The position numbers and the translations under genes were made by a program. Below, piece after piece: positions 39,336 through 48,376 of a DNA stretch of 64,000 nucleotides. Numbering within the stretch: the stretch's first letter is position 1; each line of letters starts with the position of its first letter. The notes beneath the pieces are model-generated. The model did no database searches and was not told where the DNA came from. It worked only from the letters and a program-made list of their open reading frames with translations. Source of the DNA: Syntrophaceticus sp050949745 (GTDB taxonomy: Bacteria; Bacillota; DSM-12270; Thermacetogeniales; Thermacetogeniaceae); assembly GCA_050949745.1 (NCBI GenBank), contig JBMNGF010000002.1, positions 1 to 64,000 on the forward strand, given 5' to 3'.

Positions 39336-40619
39336 TTACCCCAAGAGGGCCTTGATATCCTCCTCCGGTGTGGTGATCGGCTGGAGGTTGTAGTTATCCT
39401 GGAGCACCTGGATAACATTCGGTGTCAAGAAGGCCGGAAGTGTCGGGCCAATTCGCATATCCTTAATACCAAGATGCAGCAGTGTCAGAAGAACAGATAC
39501 TGCCTTCTGTTCGAACCAGGATAGCACTATGCTCAAAGGCAAGTCATTAACCTCGCAATCAAAGGCATCTGCCAGAGCTACCGCCACCTGGATAGCTGAA
39601 TAGGCATTATTGCACTGACCCATATCCAATAGACGTGGAATGCCGTCGATCTCGCCCAGGTCCAGATAGTTGAAGCGGTATTTTCCGCACCCTAGAGTCA
39701 GGACTACACAGTCCTGGGGCAGCTTTTGCACGAACTCTGTATAGTATTTCCTGCTGGAACGTGACCCATCACAGCCGCCAACCACGAAGAAATGGCGAAT
39801 CTTACCTGCCTTAACTGCTGCGACAATCTTATCGGCAATTTTGAGAACAGCATTGTGATGGAAACCGGTCATTGTAGTAGGCCCAATATTCTCCTGAAGA
39901 GGAGGCAAGGAAAGCGCCTTCTCGATAACTGGAGTAAAGTCACGGTTCTGGATGTGTACAACATCTGGGAGATCTGCAATGCCACAGGTAAACATGCGGT
40001 CCTTATAAGAATCCCGAGGTATCAGCACACAGTTGGTGGTTCCCAAGATAGCGCCGGAGAATTCCTCAAATTCCTTCTTTTGATTCTGCCATGCAGTACC
40101 ATAGTTCCCAACCAGGTGCGAAAACTTCTTCAGCTCAGGATAGGCCAATCCGGGGAGCATCTCCCCATGGGTATAGACATTGATTCCCTTTCCTTCTGTC
40201 TGTTTCAGGAGTTCATAAAGGTCAAGAAAATCATGGCCAGTAACTAAGATACCAGGGCCACTCTTTGTCCCTACCTGCACCTCTGTCGGCTCCATCTCTC
40301 CAAATTTTTCTACATTAGCCCGGTCCAACAGTTCCATAGCCCGGAGGTTTATCTCCCCTGCCTTGAGCAGCAACTTGATGTGGCTGTCTAGATCGAAGTT
40401 TACATTGGTTAAGGTTGAAAAGAGCGCCTCTGCGAAAAAGGCATCTACCTGTTCATCACGAGCACCAAGTTCTCGTGCATGGTAGGCATAAGCACCAATT
40501 CCCTTCAAGGCAATAACAAGCGTATCCTGAATACTGGCAATGTCCGGATTTTTTCCACACACTCCCGATTTGGTGCAGCCTGTACCTTTCGCAGTCTGTT
40601 CACACTGGTAACAAAACAT
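39336..40619 (-). CDS. hcp: Hybrid-cluster protein (hydroxylamine reductase), short class
   Basis: Reduces hydroxylamine or, as shown for E. coli Hcp, nitric oxide. At 427 residues it lacks the roughly 100-residue helical insert of class I/II Hcp, which fits class III. The N-terminal cluster ligands are Cys3, Cys6, Cys15 and Cys21 (CYQCEQTAKGTGCTKSGVC). Hybrid-cluster ligand regions include TGHDFLDLYELL, NVYTHGEMLPGLAYPELK, GTTNCVLIP, FTCGIADLP, LTLGCGKYRFN and the Cys of DMGQCNNAYS. An RBS GGAGGGAG precedes the ATG. It lies downstream of an Rrf2-type regulator, which probably senses NO or Fe-S status. Confidence 0.93.
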   Translation of the reverse strand: MFCYQCEQTAKGTGCTKSGVCGKNPDIASIQDTLVIALKGIGAYAYHARELGARDEQVDAFFAEALFSTLTNVNFDLDSHIKLLLKAGEINLRAMELLDRANVEKFGEMEPTEVQVGTKSGPGILVTGHDFLDLYELLKQTEGKGINVYTHGEMLPGLAYPELKKFSHLVGNYGTAWQNQKKEFEEFSGAILGTTNCVLIPRDSYKDRMFTCGIADLPDVVHIQNRDFTPVIEKALSLPPLQENIGPTTMTGFHHNAVLKIADKIVAAVKAGKIRHFFVVGGCDGSRSSRKYYTEFVQKLPQDCVVLTLGCGKYRFNYLDLGEIDGIPRLLDMGQCNNAYSAIQVAVALADAFDCEVNDLPLSIVLSWFEQKAVSVLLTLLHLGIKDMRIGPTLPAFLTPNVIQVLQDNYNLQPITTPEEDIKALLG

Positions 40620-40734
40620 GTTTCTCCCTCCTCATATTTGTGATATAAGATGATTTTATCCAGGTTGAATGAAAAACCCAGATAAATATTAACCACCATT
40701 AAAGATACAACTCCAAGTAATTTGCTAACCCTGG

Positions 40735-41172
40735 CTATTCTGCAGCCCCTTTTAGATAACCGCCCTCACGAACCTGATCGACTAAATCTTGCAGGGTGAT
40801 CTGGCTTATGAAAGCTGTGATTTTTTGTTCTAACTGTAACCAGTTATATTTGAGCACACATTTAGGAGCCCGCGGGCAGCCATCTTTGCCCAAGAAGCAC
40901 TTGTTCACGGCAACTTTGCCCTGCAAGGTCTCAATGACTTCTAAAAGGTTGATATCTTCAGGAAGCTTGACCAGGCAAACCCCCCCATGAGCACCCCTGT
41001 GTGTGTTGATAAAATTACCGCGTGCTAATTTCTGCAAGATCTTGTGCAGGTATTCAAGGGGCACATCCTCTTCTTCTGCAATCTCTGCAGCTGTTACTTC
41101 TTTATGGGGATGAAGAGCCAAGTGTATCAGTGCTCGAATGCCGTAATCTGTTTTTCTTCTGATAATTTCCAT
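40735..41172 (-). CDS. Rrf2 family transcriptional regulator
   Basis: A 145-residue winged-helix regulator (RRKTDYGIRALIHLALHP; EYLHKILQKLARGNFINTHRGAHGGVCL). Three cysteines in NKCFLGKDGCPRAPKC match the Fe-S-ligand region of NsrR/IscR-type sensors. It is followed by hcp on the same strand after 115 bp. A perfect 12-bp inverted repeat lies 15 bp upstream of its start and is a likely autoregulatory operator. NO or redox sensing is inference from the cysteines and the hcp neighbour. Confidence 0.88.
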   Translation of the reverse strand: MEIIRRKTDYGIRALIHLALHPHKEVTAAEIAEEEDVPLEYLHKILQKLARGNFINTHRGAHGGVCLVKLPEDINLLEVIETLQGKVAVNKCFLGKDGCPRAPKCVLKYNWLQLEQKITAFISQITLQDLVDQVREGGYLKGAAE

Positions 41173-41186
41173 GGTAGCATCACCCT

Positions 41187-41213
41187 TATAGTGGACTATT
41201 ATAGTCCACTATA
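41187..41213 (-). promoter_or_regulatory. Rrf2-type operator palindrome
   Basis: TATAGTGGACTA (41187-41198), centre TTA, TAGTCCACTATA (41202-41213). A perfect 12-bp inverted repeat just upstream of the rrf2 gene. No second copy is visible before hcp. Confidence 0.85.
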
Positions 41214-41222
41214 TCCTAGCTG

Positions 41223-41437
41223 TCAACCCCAGCAGGTTCCCCAGGCCTGCTCTGCCCAAATTGCTCCTGTGATGATAACTAGAGTTAGAAAGGAAAAACC
41301 GAGGGCATTGCAGCCATAAATGAGAGCATCGAGACTCTTGTGATGGCTGATTACTACAGGCACTTTAAGCATAGACATCAGCGCCAGGGCAAAAGAAACT
41401 GCAAAAACACTGTAACCTATAATCGCAACAGATTGGT
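41223..41437 (-). pseudogene. Relic of ccsA/resC (cytochrome c assembly protein)
   Basis: An open minus-strand frame of about 71 codons with no start. It reads SVAIIGYSVFAVSFALALMS, then LGFSFLTLVIITGAIWAEQ and AWGTCWG, followed by a TGA where the haem-handling WD motif (WGWDPKE) would continue. The WAEQAWGxxWG string is diagnostic for the CcsA/CcmC WWD domain. Both ends are missing, so it is a gene fragment. Confidence 0.75.
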
Positions 41438-41450
41438 ACTAGCCCTTGAT

Positions 41451-41487
41451 CAAAAATGGGCTGTCTCTTAAATGAGACAGGCCCATC
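41451..41487 (-). terminator. Terminator of the EF-G-like gene
   Basis: Minus strand TGGGC, CTGTCTC, loop, GAGACAG, CCCA and then TTTTT. A long stem with a U tract 20 bp after the stop. Confidence 0.85.
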
Positions 41488-41507
41488 ATATTCAATTATT
41501 TGTTTAA

Positions 41508-43548
41508 TTATTCTTCCTGCTCAGCCTTGTATTTTTCGATAATCTCTTCAGCGATTCGAGCGGGAGCCTCTTCGTAACTAGCGAATTCCATGTTAAAAGA
41601 GCCACGGCCCTGAGTGATTGACTTTAAAGCAATAGAATAATCCTGCACCTCAGATAGTGGTGCCTGGGCTCTAATCAGCTGCATTCCATCATTCTGGGGT
41701 TCCATACCCAAAATCTTGCCGCGCTTTCCGTTCAGATCACCCATGATATCCCCCATGAACTGCTCGGGAACCAGGATCTCCATATTCATAATCGGCTCTA
41801 AAAGAACTGGATCCGCTTTTTCCATTCCTTTTTTAAATGCCATAGAAGCAGCTATCTTGAATGCCATTTCTGAAGAGTCAACTGGATGATATGAACCATC
41901 ATAAAGGGTGGCTTTCAATCCAATAACCGGATAACCTGCCAATACCCCTTCGGTAATTGCCTCTCTAAGCCCCTTTTCCACTGCGGGGAAATACTGTCTG
42001 GGTACAGCTCCGCCAAAAACATTTTCTTCGAATACAAAGTCATCATCACTATTTGGTTCAAGGGTTAACCAGACATGACCGAACTGACCACGCCCACCTG
42101 TCTGTTTCTTGTACTTACCTTCCTGCTGAACCGTCCCTTTAATTGCCTCTCGGTAAGGAATACTGGGTGTCTTGGAGGTAACATCAACACCAAACTTTTG
42201 CTGAAGCCGCTCGAGAACTATATCCAGATGGGTTTCTCCTGTTCCGGTAAGAATGGTTTCCTTAGTTTCTGTATTCTTTTCAATAAGTAATGTAGGATCG
42301 GCCTCAGTCAACTTTTCCGATAGCCCCGCCAAGCTTATCCTCGTCTCCTTTACTCTTGGGCTCAATAGCGATGGAAAGCATTGGCTTTGGAAATTCTACA
42401 CCTTCAAGTTTCAATGGGTTGTTTTTACTACAGAGGGTGTCTCCTGTTTCTGTCTCCTGAAGTTTAGCAAGAACAGCAATATCTCCTGCTTTTACCTCAG
42501 AAAGTGTTTCTTGGTTTTTTCCACGCATAGTAAAAACTTGCCCTATTTTTTCTTCCTTCTCCTTATTGGCGTTATATATAACACTATCGCTCTTCAAACT
42601 TCCCCCATAAACCCGGAAAAAGTTTAACTTACCCACATAGGGATCAGCAAGTGTTTTAAAAACAAGTGCACTCTGTGGTTCCTCTTCCATCGGCTTCTCA
42701 GTCACATCTATAGGTGATGGAACAATATCAGCTATAAAGTCAAGAATGGGGCCGATACCAATATTGTTTAGTGTAGACGCACATAACACAGGAACAAATG
42801 AATTTGCCTTAAAAGCATTTTTTAATCCCGTATCTATTTCTTCTTCAGAGAGTTCCTCCCCATCCAGGTATTTCATGAGAAGCTCATCATCACCTTCAGC
42901 TGCTGCTTCTATTAGCTCTTCCCGCGCTGACTCTGCAGCCGCTTTCATTTCATCAGGAATCTCTTCCTCCTGATACTCACCACTAGAAGAGGCATATTTA
43001 TACGCCTTCATTTTTAGTATGTCGACTATTCCGCTAAAGTTTTCAACAGATCCTATGGGTAGCTGTATAGGTACAATGTTCTTCTTAAATACATCCTTCA
43101 TCTGTTGCAGGACCCGATCGAAATTGGCATTCTCTCTGTCCATTTTATTTATCAAAGCTACTTTAGGAAGATTAGCCTTTTCAGTTTCTCTCCAGCCAAT
43201 TTCCGTTTGTACTTCTACTCCTGATACTGCACAAAGCACTAATAGTACACTATCGGCAACCCGTAAAGCTCCCTTTACTTCACTGAAAAAATCAGCATAT
43301 CCTGGTGTATCCATAATGTTGATCTTGCAGTCCTTCCATTCACAGGGAGCAAGGCTTGTGCTGACAGATATTTTTCGTTTTATTTCTTCAGGAAAATAGT
43401 CGGTTGTTGCTGTGCCATCATCAACCTTTCCTAGACGATTGATATGTCCGGCATTAAAAAGCATTGCTTCAGCAAGAGATGTTTTGCCCGCGCTACCATG
43501 CCCAATGACAGCAATATTTCGTATGCGGGAGGATTCATAAACTTTCAA
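41508..43548 (-). pseudogene. Elongation factor G-like GTPase, one frameshift
   Basis: An EF-G paralogue of the FusA2/EF-G-like type, about 680 residues if read through. The N-terminal part (42304-43548) has GHGSAGKTSLAEAM, MDTPGYADF and INKMDRENANFD. The C-terminal part (41508-42365) has GTGETHLDIVLERLQ and GRGQFGHVW. The frame changes at about 42318, where removing one G from ATCGGAAAAG restores GGAIEKLTEADPT. Either a real loss of function or a sequencing error. Start is TTG 43548. The true fusA is expected in the rpsLG cluster outside this window. Confidence 0.85.
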
Positions 43549-43737
43549 AGCAACCGTTCCCTCCTCTAAGTTAAATTACTCGAATAATGTGTTTAATCGA
43601 TATTATTACAATATTATACTGCATAATTATATTATAGATTCAATTCTAAGTCAAAAATAACATTTAAAACATGATTTGAATGTATAATTATTTACTGAAT
43701 ATTGAACAATAATAATGGGTGCACAAAGGAGGTTGTT

Positions 43738-43914
43738 ATGGGACGTCGAAACCGTGGTTTGATGTCTGAAGCTCTTAAGTATGAACTGGCTAAGGATATG
43801 GGAGTCCTGGATATCGTTCAACGTGAGGGTTGGGGCAGTGTCCCTTCCCGTGACTGTGGTAACCTGGTAAAACTTGCCATTGAACGAGCCGAACGCAGTA
43901 TCTCAGACAAGTAA
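43738..43914 (+). CDS. Alpha/beta-type small acid-soluble spore protein
   Basis: A 58-residue DNA-binding spore protein from ATG 43738 (GGAGG 5 nt upstream). Typical sequence: MGRRNRGLMSEALKYELAKD and GWGSVPSRDCGNLVKLAIE. Members coat spore DNA and are degraded by GPR at germination at a Glu/x site in the YELAKD region. It is the clearest evidence here of sporulation. A terminator follows at 43945-43970. A Cys in the SRDCG motif is unusual but occurs in clostridial members. Confidence 0.9.
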   Translation: MGRRNRGLMSEALKYELAKDMGVLDIVQREGWGSVPSRDCGNLVKLAIERAERSISDK

Positions 43915-43944
43915 CCCGTTTCGGTCTTAACTAACTAGTGCACC

Positions 43945-43970
43945 CACCGGGGATTTATTCCCCGGTTTAT
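43945..43970 (+). terminator. Bidirectional terminator between SASP and the NuoG-like gene
   Basis: CCGGGG (43947-43952), loop, CCCCGG (43960-43965), TTTATTTATT. It serves the plus-strand gene and may also serve the converging minus-strand operon. Confidence 0.7.
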
Positions 43971-44627
43971 TTATTCTTCTCTCACTTTAAAAGTCAAGGC
44001 TCCTACAGGGCAAACCTTGACACACTCACCACACTGTGTACAGTTTGATTCTGCCAGTGAAACATCACCAAATGTACCCATCTTCCGATCAAAACCGCGA
44101 TTGATGAAACCTATTGCTCCTACCTCAACCACATTATGGTCTACCCATATACACTGCCCACAAAGAACACATCTATTGGGGTCATAAATAAAGGTTTCAG
44201 CCGAATCATCTACCTGCTTCTCCTCGGTAAGCAGTGACCGCAAGCGTGTCAGCTTCATCTTCAGTTTTCTTTCTTTAGCTATTTTCTGCAATTCACACTG
44301 ACGGTTTTTAGGGCATTTGCCACACCTTAGCTTATGATCGGATAGCAGCAGTTCAAAAGCAGTTTGTATCAGACGGTCAACACGGGGGGTGCGTGTCTTG
44401 ACCACCATTCCCTCCCTTACTTCTTGAGTACAGGATGTGACAGGGTCAGACATCCCTTCGATTTCCACAAAACAAAGCCGACAGCTGGCATCTGGACGCT
44501 CCTTTTCTCTAATGCTGCACAGATGCGGGATATAAACCCCACAATCCAGAGCCGCCCAGAGCAGTTTTTCTCCTGCAGGCACCTGATACTGCTCCCCATC
44601 TATTGTGATATTAACCTTACTGCTCAT
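43971..44627 (-). CDS. Truncated NuoG/HydA-type Fe-S subunit (electron transfer)
   Basis: A 218-residue Fe-S protein equal to the N-terminal part of NuoG. In order: a 2Fe-2S domain (IPHLCSIREKERPDASCRLC and SCTQEV), a His-Cys 4Fe-4S motif (DHKLRCGKCPKNRQCELQ), and two 4Fe-4S sets (CVLCGQC; CTQCGECVKVCPVGA). No catalytic hydrogenase or formate dehydrogenase domain follows. I chose ATG 44627, as GGGGG lies 8 nt upstream; it overlaps the NuoF-like stop by 11 bp. It probably relays electrons from the NuoEF module to a partner encoded elsewhere. Confidence 0.88.
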   Translation of the reverse strand: MSSKVNITIDGEQYQVPAGEKLLWAALDCGVYIPHLCSIREKERPDASCRLCFVEIEGMSDPVTSCTQEVREGMVVKTRTPRVDRLIQTAFELLLSDHKLRCGKCPKNRQCELQKIAKERKLKMKLTRLRSLLTEEKQVDDSAETFIYDPNRCVLCGQCIWVDHNVVEVGAIGFINRGFDRKMGTFGDVSLAESNCTQCGECVKVCPVGALTFKVREE

Positions 44628-46527
44628 CTGTGTTACCCCCTTCCTCATCTTCTACTTCAAGAGGTGGAGATACCCTGATTACAGCTTTGTATTGAGGTGG
44701 GCAGGCCACCAGACAACTGTTACACTTAAAACACTTGTCCTGAATAATCGCTTTGAGCATATCCGGCCTTGTGTAAATGGCTTCCGTCGGACAGCTGCCG
44801 ATACATACATCGCAAAGCTTGCTGCACTTCTCCGGAATGATCACATATGAAATCAGTTCTTTACACATCAAACCTGGGCAGCGCCCCTCATTGATGTGTG
44901 CCTCATATTCATCACGGAAATAACGGATAGTAGTGAGCACAGGATTTGGCGCTGTTTTCCCCAGACTGCACAGAGATCCTAATTTGATATCCTCCGCCAA
45001 TTCCTGCAGCAGTTCGATATCCTCAGGCTTACCCTTTCCTTCTGTGATATCAGTCAAGATTTCCAGCATCTGTTTGGTTCCTAAGCGACAGAAGGTGCAT
45101 TTACCGCAGGATTCCTTTTGAGTAAAATCAAGAAAAAAACGAGCGATCTCTACCATGCAGTCATCCTCATCTAAGACTACAATTCCACCGGAACCCATCA
45201 TGGCTCCCCCTTGCTGGAGAGAGTCAAAATCAATGGGCAGATCAAGTGATGACTCAGGTAAGCAGCCGCCTGAAGGACCACCGATCTGTACGGCCTTAAA
45301 TTCTTTTTCATCCTGTATCCCATTTCCCACATCATAGACAAGTTCTCTGATCGTTGTGCCCATAGGCACTTCAGCTAAACCAGTACCGACAACCTTTCCT
45401 GCCAGGGCAAACACCGCTGTTCCCGGGCTGTTTTCTGTACCGATACTCTTAAACCACTCAGCACCCTGGTGCATGATATGTGGTATATAAGAGAGGGTTT
45501 TTACATTATTGATCACTGTAGGCCTACCGAACAATCCTTCTGTAGTCGGATAAGGCGGCCGATGACTCGGTAACCCTGTACTGCCTTCAATAGAAGTGAT
45601 CAGAGCTGTCTCTTCTCCACAGACAAAAGCACCGGATCCCGGAAATATCTTAATATCAAAACTAAAATCGCTACCTAACATTTTATCGCCTAAAAGGCTT
45701 TTTTCCCGGGCCTGATCCAGGGCATTCTGTAAACGCTCAATGGCAAGGGGATATTCTGCACGCACATAGATATAACCTGTTGATGCCTGCACAGCATAAG
45801 CCGCAATAATCAATCCCTCGATCAGCTGGTGGGGGTTTGATTCTAAAATAGCACGGTCCATAAAAGCTCCAGGGTCTCCCTCATCAGCATTACAGATCAC
45901 ATATTTCGGCGACCCTTTAGCTTTATAACAGAGCTCCCATTTGACCCCGGTGGGAAACCCAGCCCCACCACGCCCACGCAGTTTGGCATCTTTAATCTCA
46001 TCGATGACAGCAGATGGTTCCATCTCCAGAACCTTTGCTAGGGCAGCATACCCATCTTTAGCCAGATATTGATCGATATCATCAGGGTCAATTAAACCGC
46101 AATCCCGCAGAATGATCTTCTTTTCAATGACACCCCTGGGAAAATCCTCAAAAGTTGGGAACTCATCATTTGGTTCCAGAGCAGCCATTGCAAATTCATA
46201 ACAAGGGTCACCATTTACAAGATAATCGCTGACCAATCGCTGTGCTGTTCCTTCGTCAACAGGTCCATAACATAAAGTTGGAAACCCCGGATTGAATATA
46301 GCAACCAGAGGTTCCGCATAGCAATGACCCATACAGCCTACCTCTTCAACCTGCACATCCAGTTGATGCTTGCTGACTTCCTCCCTAAAGACATTCAAAA
46401 TCTCTAAAGCCCCAGCTGCCCTCCCACATGTTGCGGTGCCGACGAGGATAAGCGGCTTTTCTTTTTTTGCTTCTATCTTTTTTACTGCAGTGCTCCTAAG
46501 ATCCGCATAATTTTGTGAGACACTCAT
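44617..46527 (-). CDS. NuoF/HydB-type NAD(P)H-binding flavoprotein subunit
   Basis: A 636-residue FMN/Fe-S subunit. It has an N-terminal thioredoxin-like 2Fe-2S domain (GTATCGRAAGA; VGCMGHCYAEP), the FMN/NAD core (LRGRGGAGFPTGVKWELC; NADEGDPGAFMDR; GAGAYVCGEETA-like GSGAFVCGEETA), the 4Fe-4S site ESCGKCTFCRLGTKQM and a C-terminal domain with two further 4Fe-4S motifs (CSKLCDVCIGSCPTEA; CFKCNSCLVACP). This layout is that of HydB, as in bifurcating hydrogenases or NADP-linked formate dehydrogenases. ATGA overlap with the NuoE-like gene. Confidence 0.93.
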   Translation of the reverse strand: MSVSQNYADLRSTAVKKIEAKKEKPLILVGTATCGRAAGALEILNVFREEVSKHQLDVQVEEVGCMGHCYAEPLVAIFNPGFPTLCYGPVDEGTAQRLVSDYLVNGDPCYEFAMAALEPNDEFPTFEDFPRGVIEKKIILRDCGLIDPDDIDQYLAKDGYAALAKVLEMEPSAVIDEIKDAKLRGRGGAGFPTGVKWELCYKAKGSPKYVICNADEGDPGAFMDRAILESNPHQLIEGLIIAAYAVQASTGYIYVRAEYPLAIERLQNALDQAREKSLLGDKMLGSDFSFDIKIFPGSGAFVCGEETALITSIEGSTGLPSHRPPYPTTEGLFGRPTVINNVKTLSYIPHIMHQGAEWFKSIGTENSPGTAVFALAGKVVGTGLAEVPMGTTIRELVYDVGNGIQDEKEFKAVQIGGPSGGCLPESSLDLPIDFDSLQQGGAMMGSGGIVVLDEDDCMVEIARFFLDFTQKESCGKCTFCRLGTKQMLEILTDITEGKGKPEDIELLQELAEDIKLGSLCSLGKTAPNPVLTTIRYFRDEYEAHINEGRCPGLMCKELISYVIIPEKCSKLCDVCIGSCPTEAIYTRPDMLKAIIQDKCFKCNSCLVACPPQYKAVIRVSPPLEVEDEEGGNTDEQ

Positions 46528-47090
46528 TCTACCTGTCCCCCTTTCTCCTCGCCTTCCTTCTGTTCCTCCTGCTCTTGCTTTAATGCCTCTTTCTCCTGCT
46601 CCTGTTTTTCTATATCATGAGTGAGCAGAATACCATCAACCCGAATAGGAGAAACCTTTGCCTCAATCTTTTCGTCCACATCAACCACCGGAGCAAGAGC
46701 ACAGCATCCAACACAGGCCACACGCTCTAAACTGAACTCACGGTCAGGTGTTGTTTCCCCTTCTTTGATCTCCAATCTACGTTCGAAGCAATCCAAAACA
46801 ATATGTCCACCCATCATGTGGCAGGCAGTACCCATACATACTTTGATTTGATGCTTTCCAGGTGGATTCAAGCGAAATTGATTATAGAAGGTGGTCACAC
46901 CGTAGACATCCACCTCCGGTATCTTTAGTGCTTCAGCAATTTGCTTCATAGCTGGCTTTGGAACATAACCCAATTTCTCCTGAACATCTTGGATAATAGG
47001 GATTAATTCCTGTCTTTTTGTGCCGTGATGCTGTAGGATAGCCCCAGTTTCACTCTGAATTCGCTCTAATTCCCCTTCTAACAACTCCAA
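46524..47090 (-). CDS. NuoE/HydC-type 2Fe-2S subunit
   Basis: Thioredoxin-like 2Fe-2S partner of the NuoF-like protein. The core reads RQELIPIIQDVQEKLGYVP, VYGVTTFYNQF, then Cys ligands in VCMGTACHMMGG and ACVGCCALAPVV. I choose TTG 47090 as start (GGAGG 7 nt upstream), which gives 188 residues; in-frame starts further upstream would overlap the moxR gene. The C-terminus has an unusual 35-residue Glu/Gln/Lys tail (EKEALKQEQEEQKEGEEKGG). The stop overlaps the nuoF-like ATG by 4 bp. Confidence 0.85.
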   Translation of the reverse strand: MELLEGELERIQSETGAILQHHGTKRQELIPIIQDVQEKLGYVPKPAMKQIAEALKIPEVDVYGVTTFYNQFRLNPPGKHQIKVCMGTACHMMGGHIVLDCFERRLEIKEGETTPDREFSLERVACVGCCALAPVVDVDEKIEAKVSPIRVDGILLTHDIEKQEQEKEALKQEQEEQKEGEEKGGQVE

Positions 47091-47121
47091 ATGATATACC
47101 TCCCCTCCCAATAATGAAGAC

Positions 47122-48027
47122 TCAGTTTTTGTTTTCTCCACATCCGGCAGTATCTCCTGCATCAATTTTTTTGGGCATATGCCGATATAAATTTTCAGCT
47201 GCCAAAAGGCTTTCCTTGTTAGAGGCCAGTAATTCCATGCCTTTGTCAACATAATCCTTTTGGAACTGATCAGCAATTAACATTAATAGCACCCTTGCCC
47301 AATCCATAAGTTGAGTCGTACCGACACCCAATTGAGATCCCCTATCTCGTGCCAGAGCTACAGCAAGGGCTATATCTTCATTGAGAATATCCAGAACATC
47401 CGGAATCCGCGCCCTAATAATTGAAGCTTCGGCTTTTATTGTCGGATTATCAAGATATAAAAAGACACAGCGTCTGCGCAGAGCCTCAGATAGCTCACGC
47501 TCCCCACTGTTTGTAATGACGACAACCGGTTTTTTAACAGCCTTGATTGTTCCTATTTCCGGTATCGATATCTGATAATCAGAAAGTACCTCAAGGAGAA
47601 ATGCCTCAAAGTCACGGTCAGCACGATCAATTTCATCTATTAATAAGAGAACCTGTTCCTTTTGTGTTATCGCCTGCAGCAGAGGGCGCTGCAACACATA
47701 ATCCATAGAAAACAGATCCTCTTCTACACTTTCTGCATCCTTTGAGCGGTCATCAATTTGGATATTGAGCAACTGCCGTTGAATATTCCATTCATACAAG
47801 GATTTATTCTCATCCAATCCCCCATGACACTGCAGTCGGATCAATTTTGCCCCCAGTATCTCACTCAAAGACTTGGCCATTTCCGTTTTACCTGCACCGG
47901 CGGGACCACTAATAAGAAGTGGTCTTTCTAAGCGAAGTGCTAGGTAAATTGTATTAAGATGCTCTTCAGAGACAATATAACAGAGTTGGTCAAACCCCTC
48001 CTGTAACTCTTTCAGTTCTATATCCAT
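47122..48027 (-). CDS. MoxR-type AAA+ ATPase
   Basis: A 301-residue AAA+ ATPase. Walker A is GPAGAGKTE (41-49), Walker B LLLIDEIDRAD, sensor-1 VVITNSGERELSEALRRR. MoxR proteins act as chaperones for the maturation of metallo-enzyme complexes, often with a VWA protein. No VWA gene is present here; instead the nuoE-like gene follows after 31 bp on the same strand. It may help assemble the NuoEFG-like complex or its missing catalytic partner. RBS GGGAGGG precedes ATG. Confidence 0.85.
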   Translation of the reverse strand: MDIELKELQEGFDQLCYIVSEEHLNTIYLALRLERPLLISGPAGAGKTEMAKSLSEILGAKLIRLQCHGGLDENKSLYEWNIQRQLLNIQIDDRSKDAESVEEDLFSMDYVLQRPLLQAITQKEQVLLLIDEIDRADRDFEAFLLEVLSDYQISIPEIGTIKAVKKPVVVITNSGERELSEALRRRCVFLYLDNPTIKAEASIIRARIPDVLDILNEDIALAVALARDRGSQLGVGTTQLMDWARVLLMLIADQFQKDYVDKGMELLASNKESLLAAENLYRHMPKKIDAGDTAGCGENKN

Positions 48028-48047
48028 GGTATCCCTCCCCTGCTTAT

Positions 48048-48287
48048 CTATTTATTACCGATAATGCGCAATAGAAAGTAACAAAGAGAAGCAATAACAA
48101 TAAATACAATGATGGCATAGAAAAATGCCACCCTGATAAAGCTATCAACTAAGACGAGAGCAAAGCTTAAAGAAAAAGGAAGGATCAAAGATTGTAGATT
48201 GAACTCAAACTTACCACTGCGAACCTTAGAAAAATTGAAAACCATGAAAAAGATGATGGTCAACACGATTATACGAATTATAAACAA
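48048..48287 (-). CDS. Small membrane protein, unknown
   Basis: A 79-residue very hydrophobic protein with two or three membrane segments (about 3-18, 33-48, 51-73). TTG start 48287 with AAGGAAAACA upstream. It precedes moxR by 20 bp on the same strand and could be part of the operon. No family recognised. Confidence 0.5.
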   Translation of the reverse strand: MFIIRIIVLTIIFFMVFNFSKVRSGKFEFNLQSLILPFSLSFALVLVDSFIRVAFFYAIIVFIVIASLCYFLLRIIGNK

Positions 48288-48376
48288 TGTTTTCCTTCCC
48301 CTCTGCCACTATCATTACTTACGCTACACCGATTATAAGCTTGTATCAGACCATTATGGGTGTCCTCCGAAACTGC

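Noticed and set aside
40620..40734. HcpR-like site before hcp (TTTGTGATATAAGATG)
   Set aside because: Only a half-site TTGTGA is visible; there is no inverted second half.
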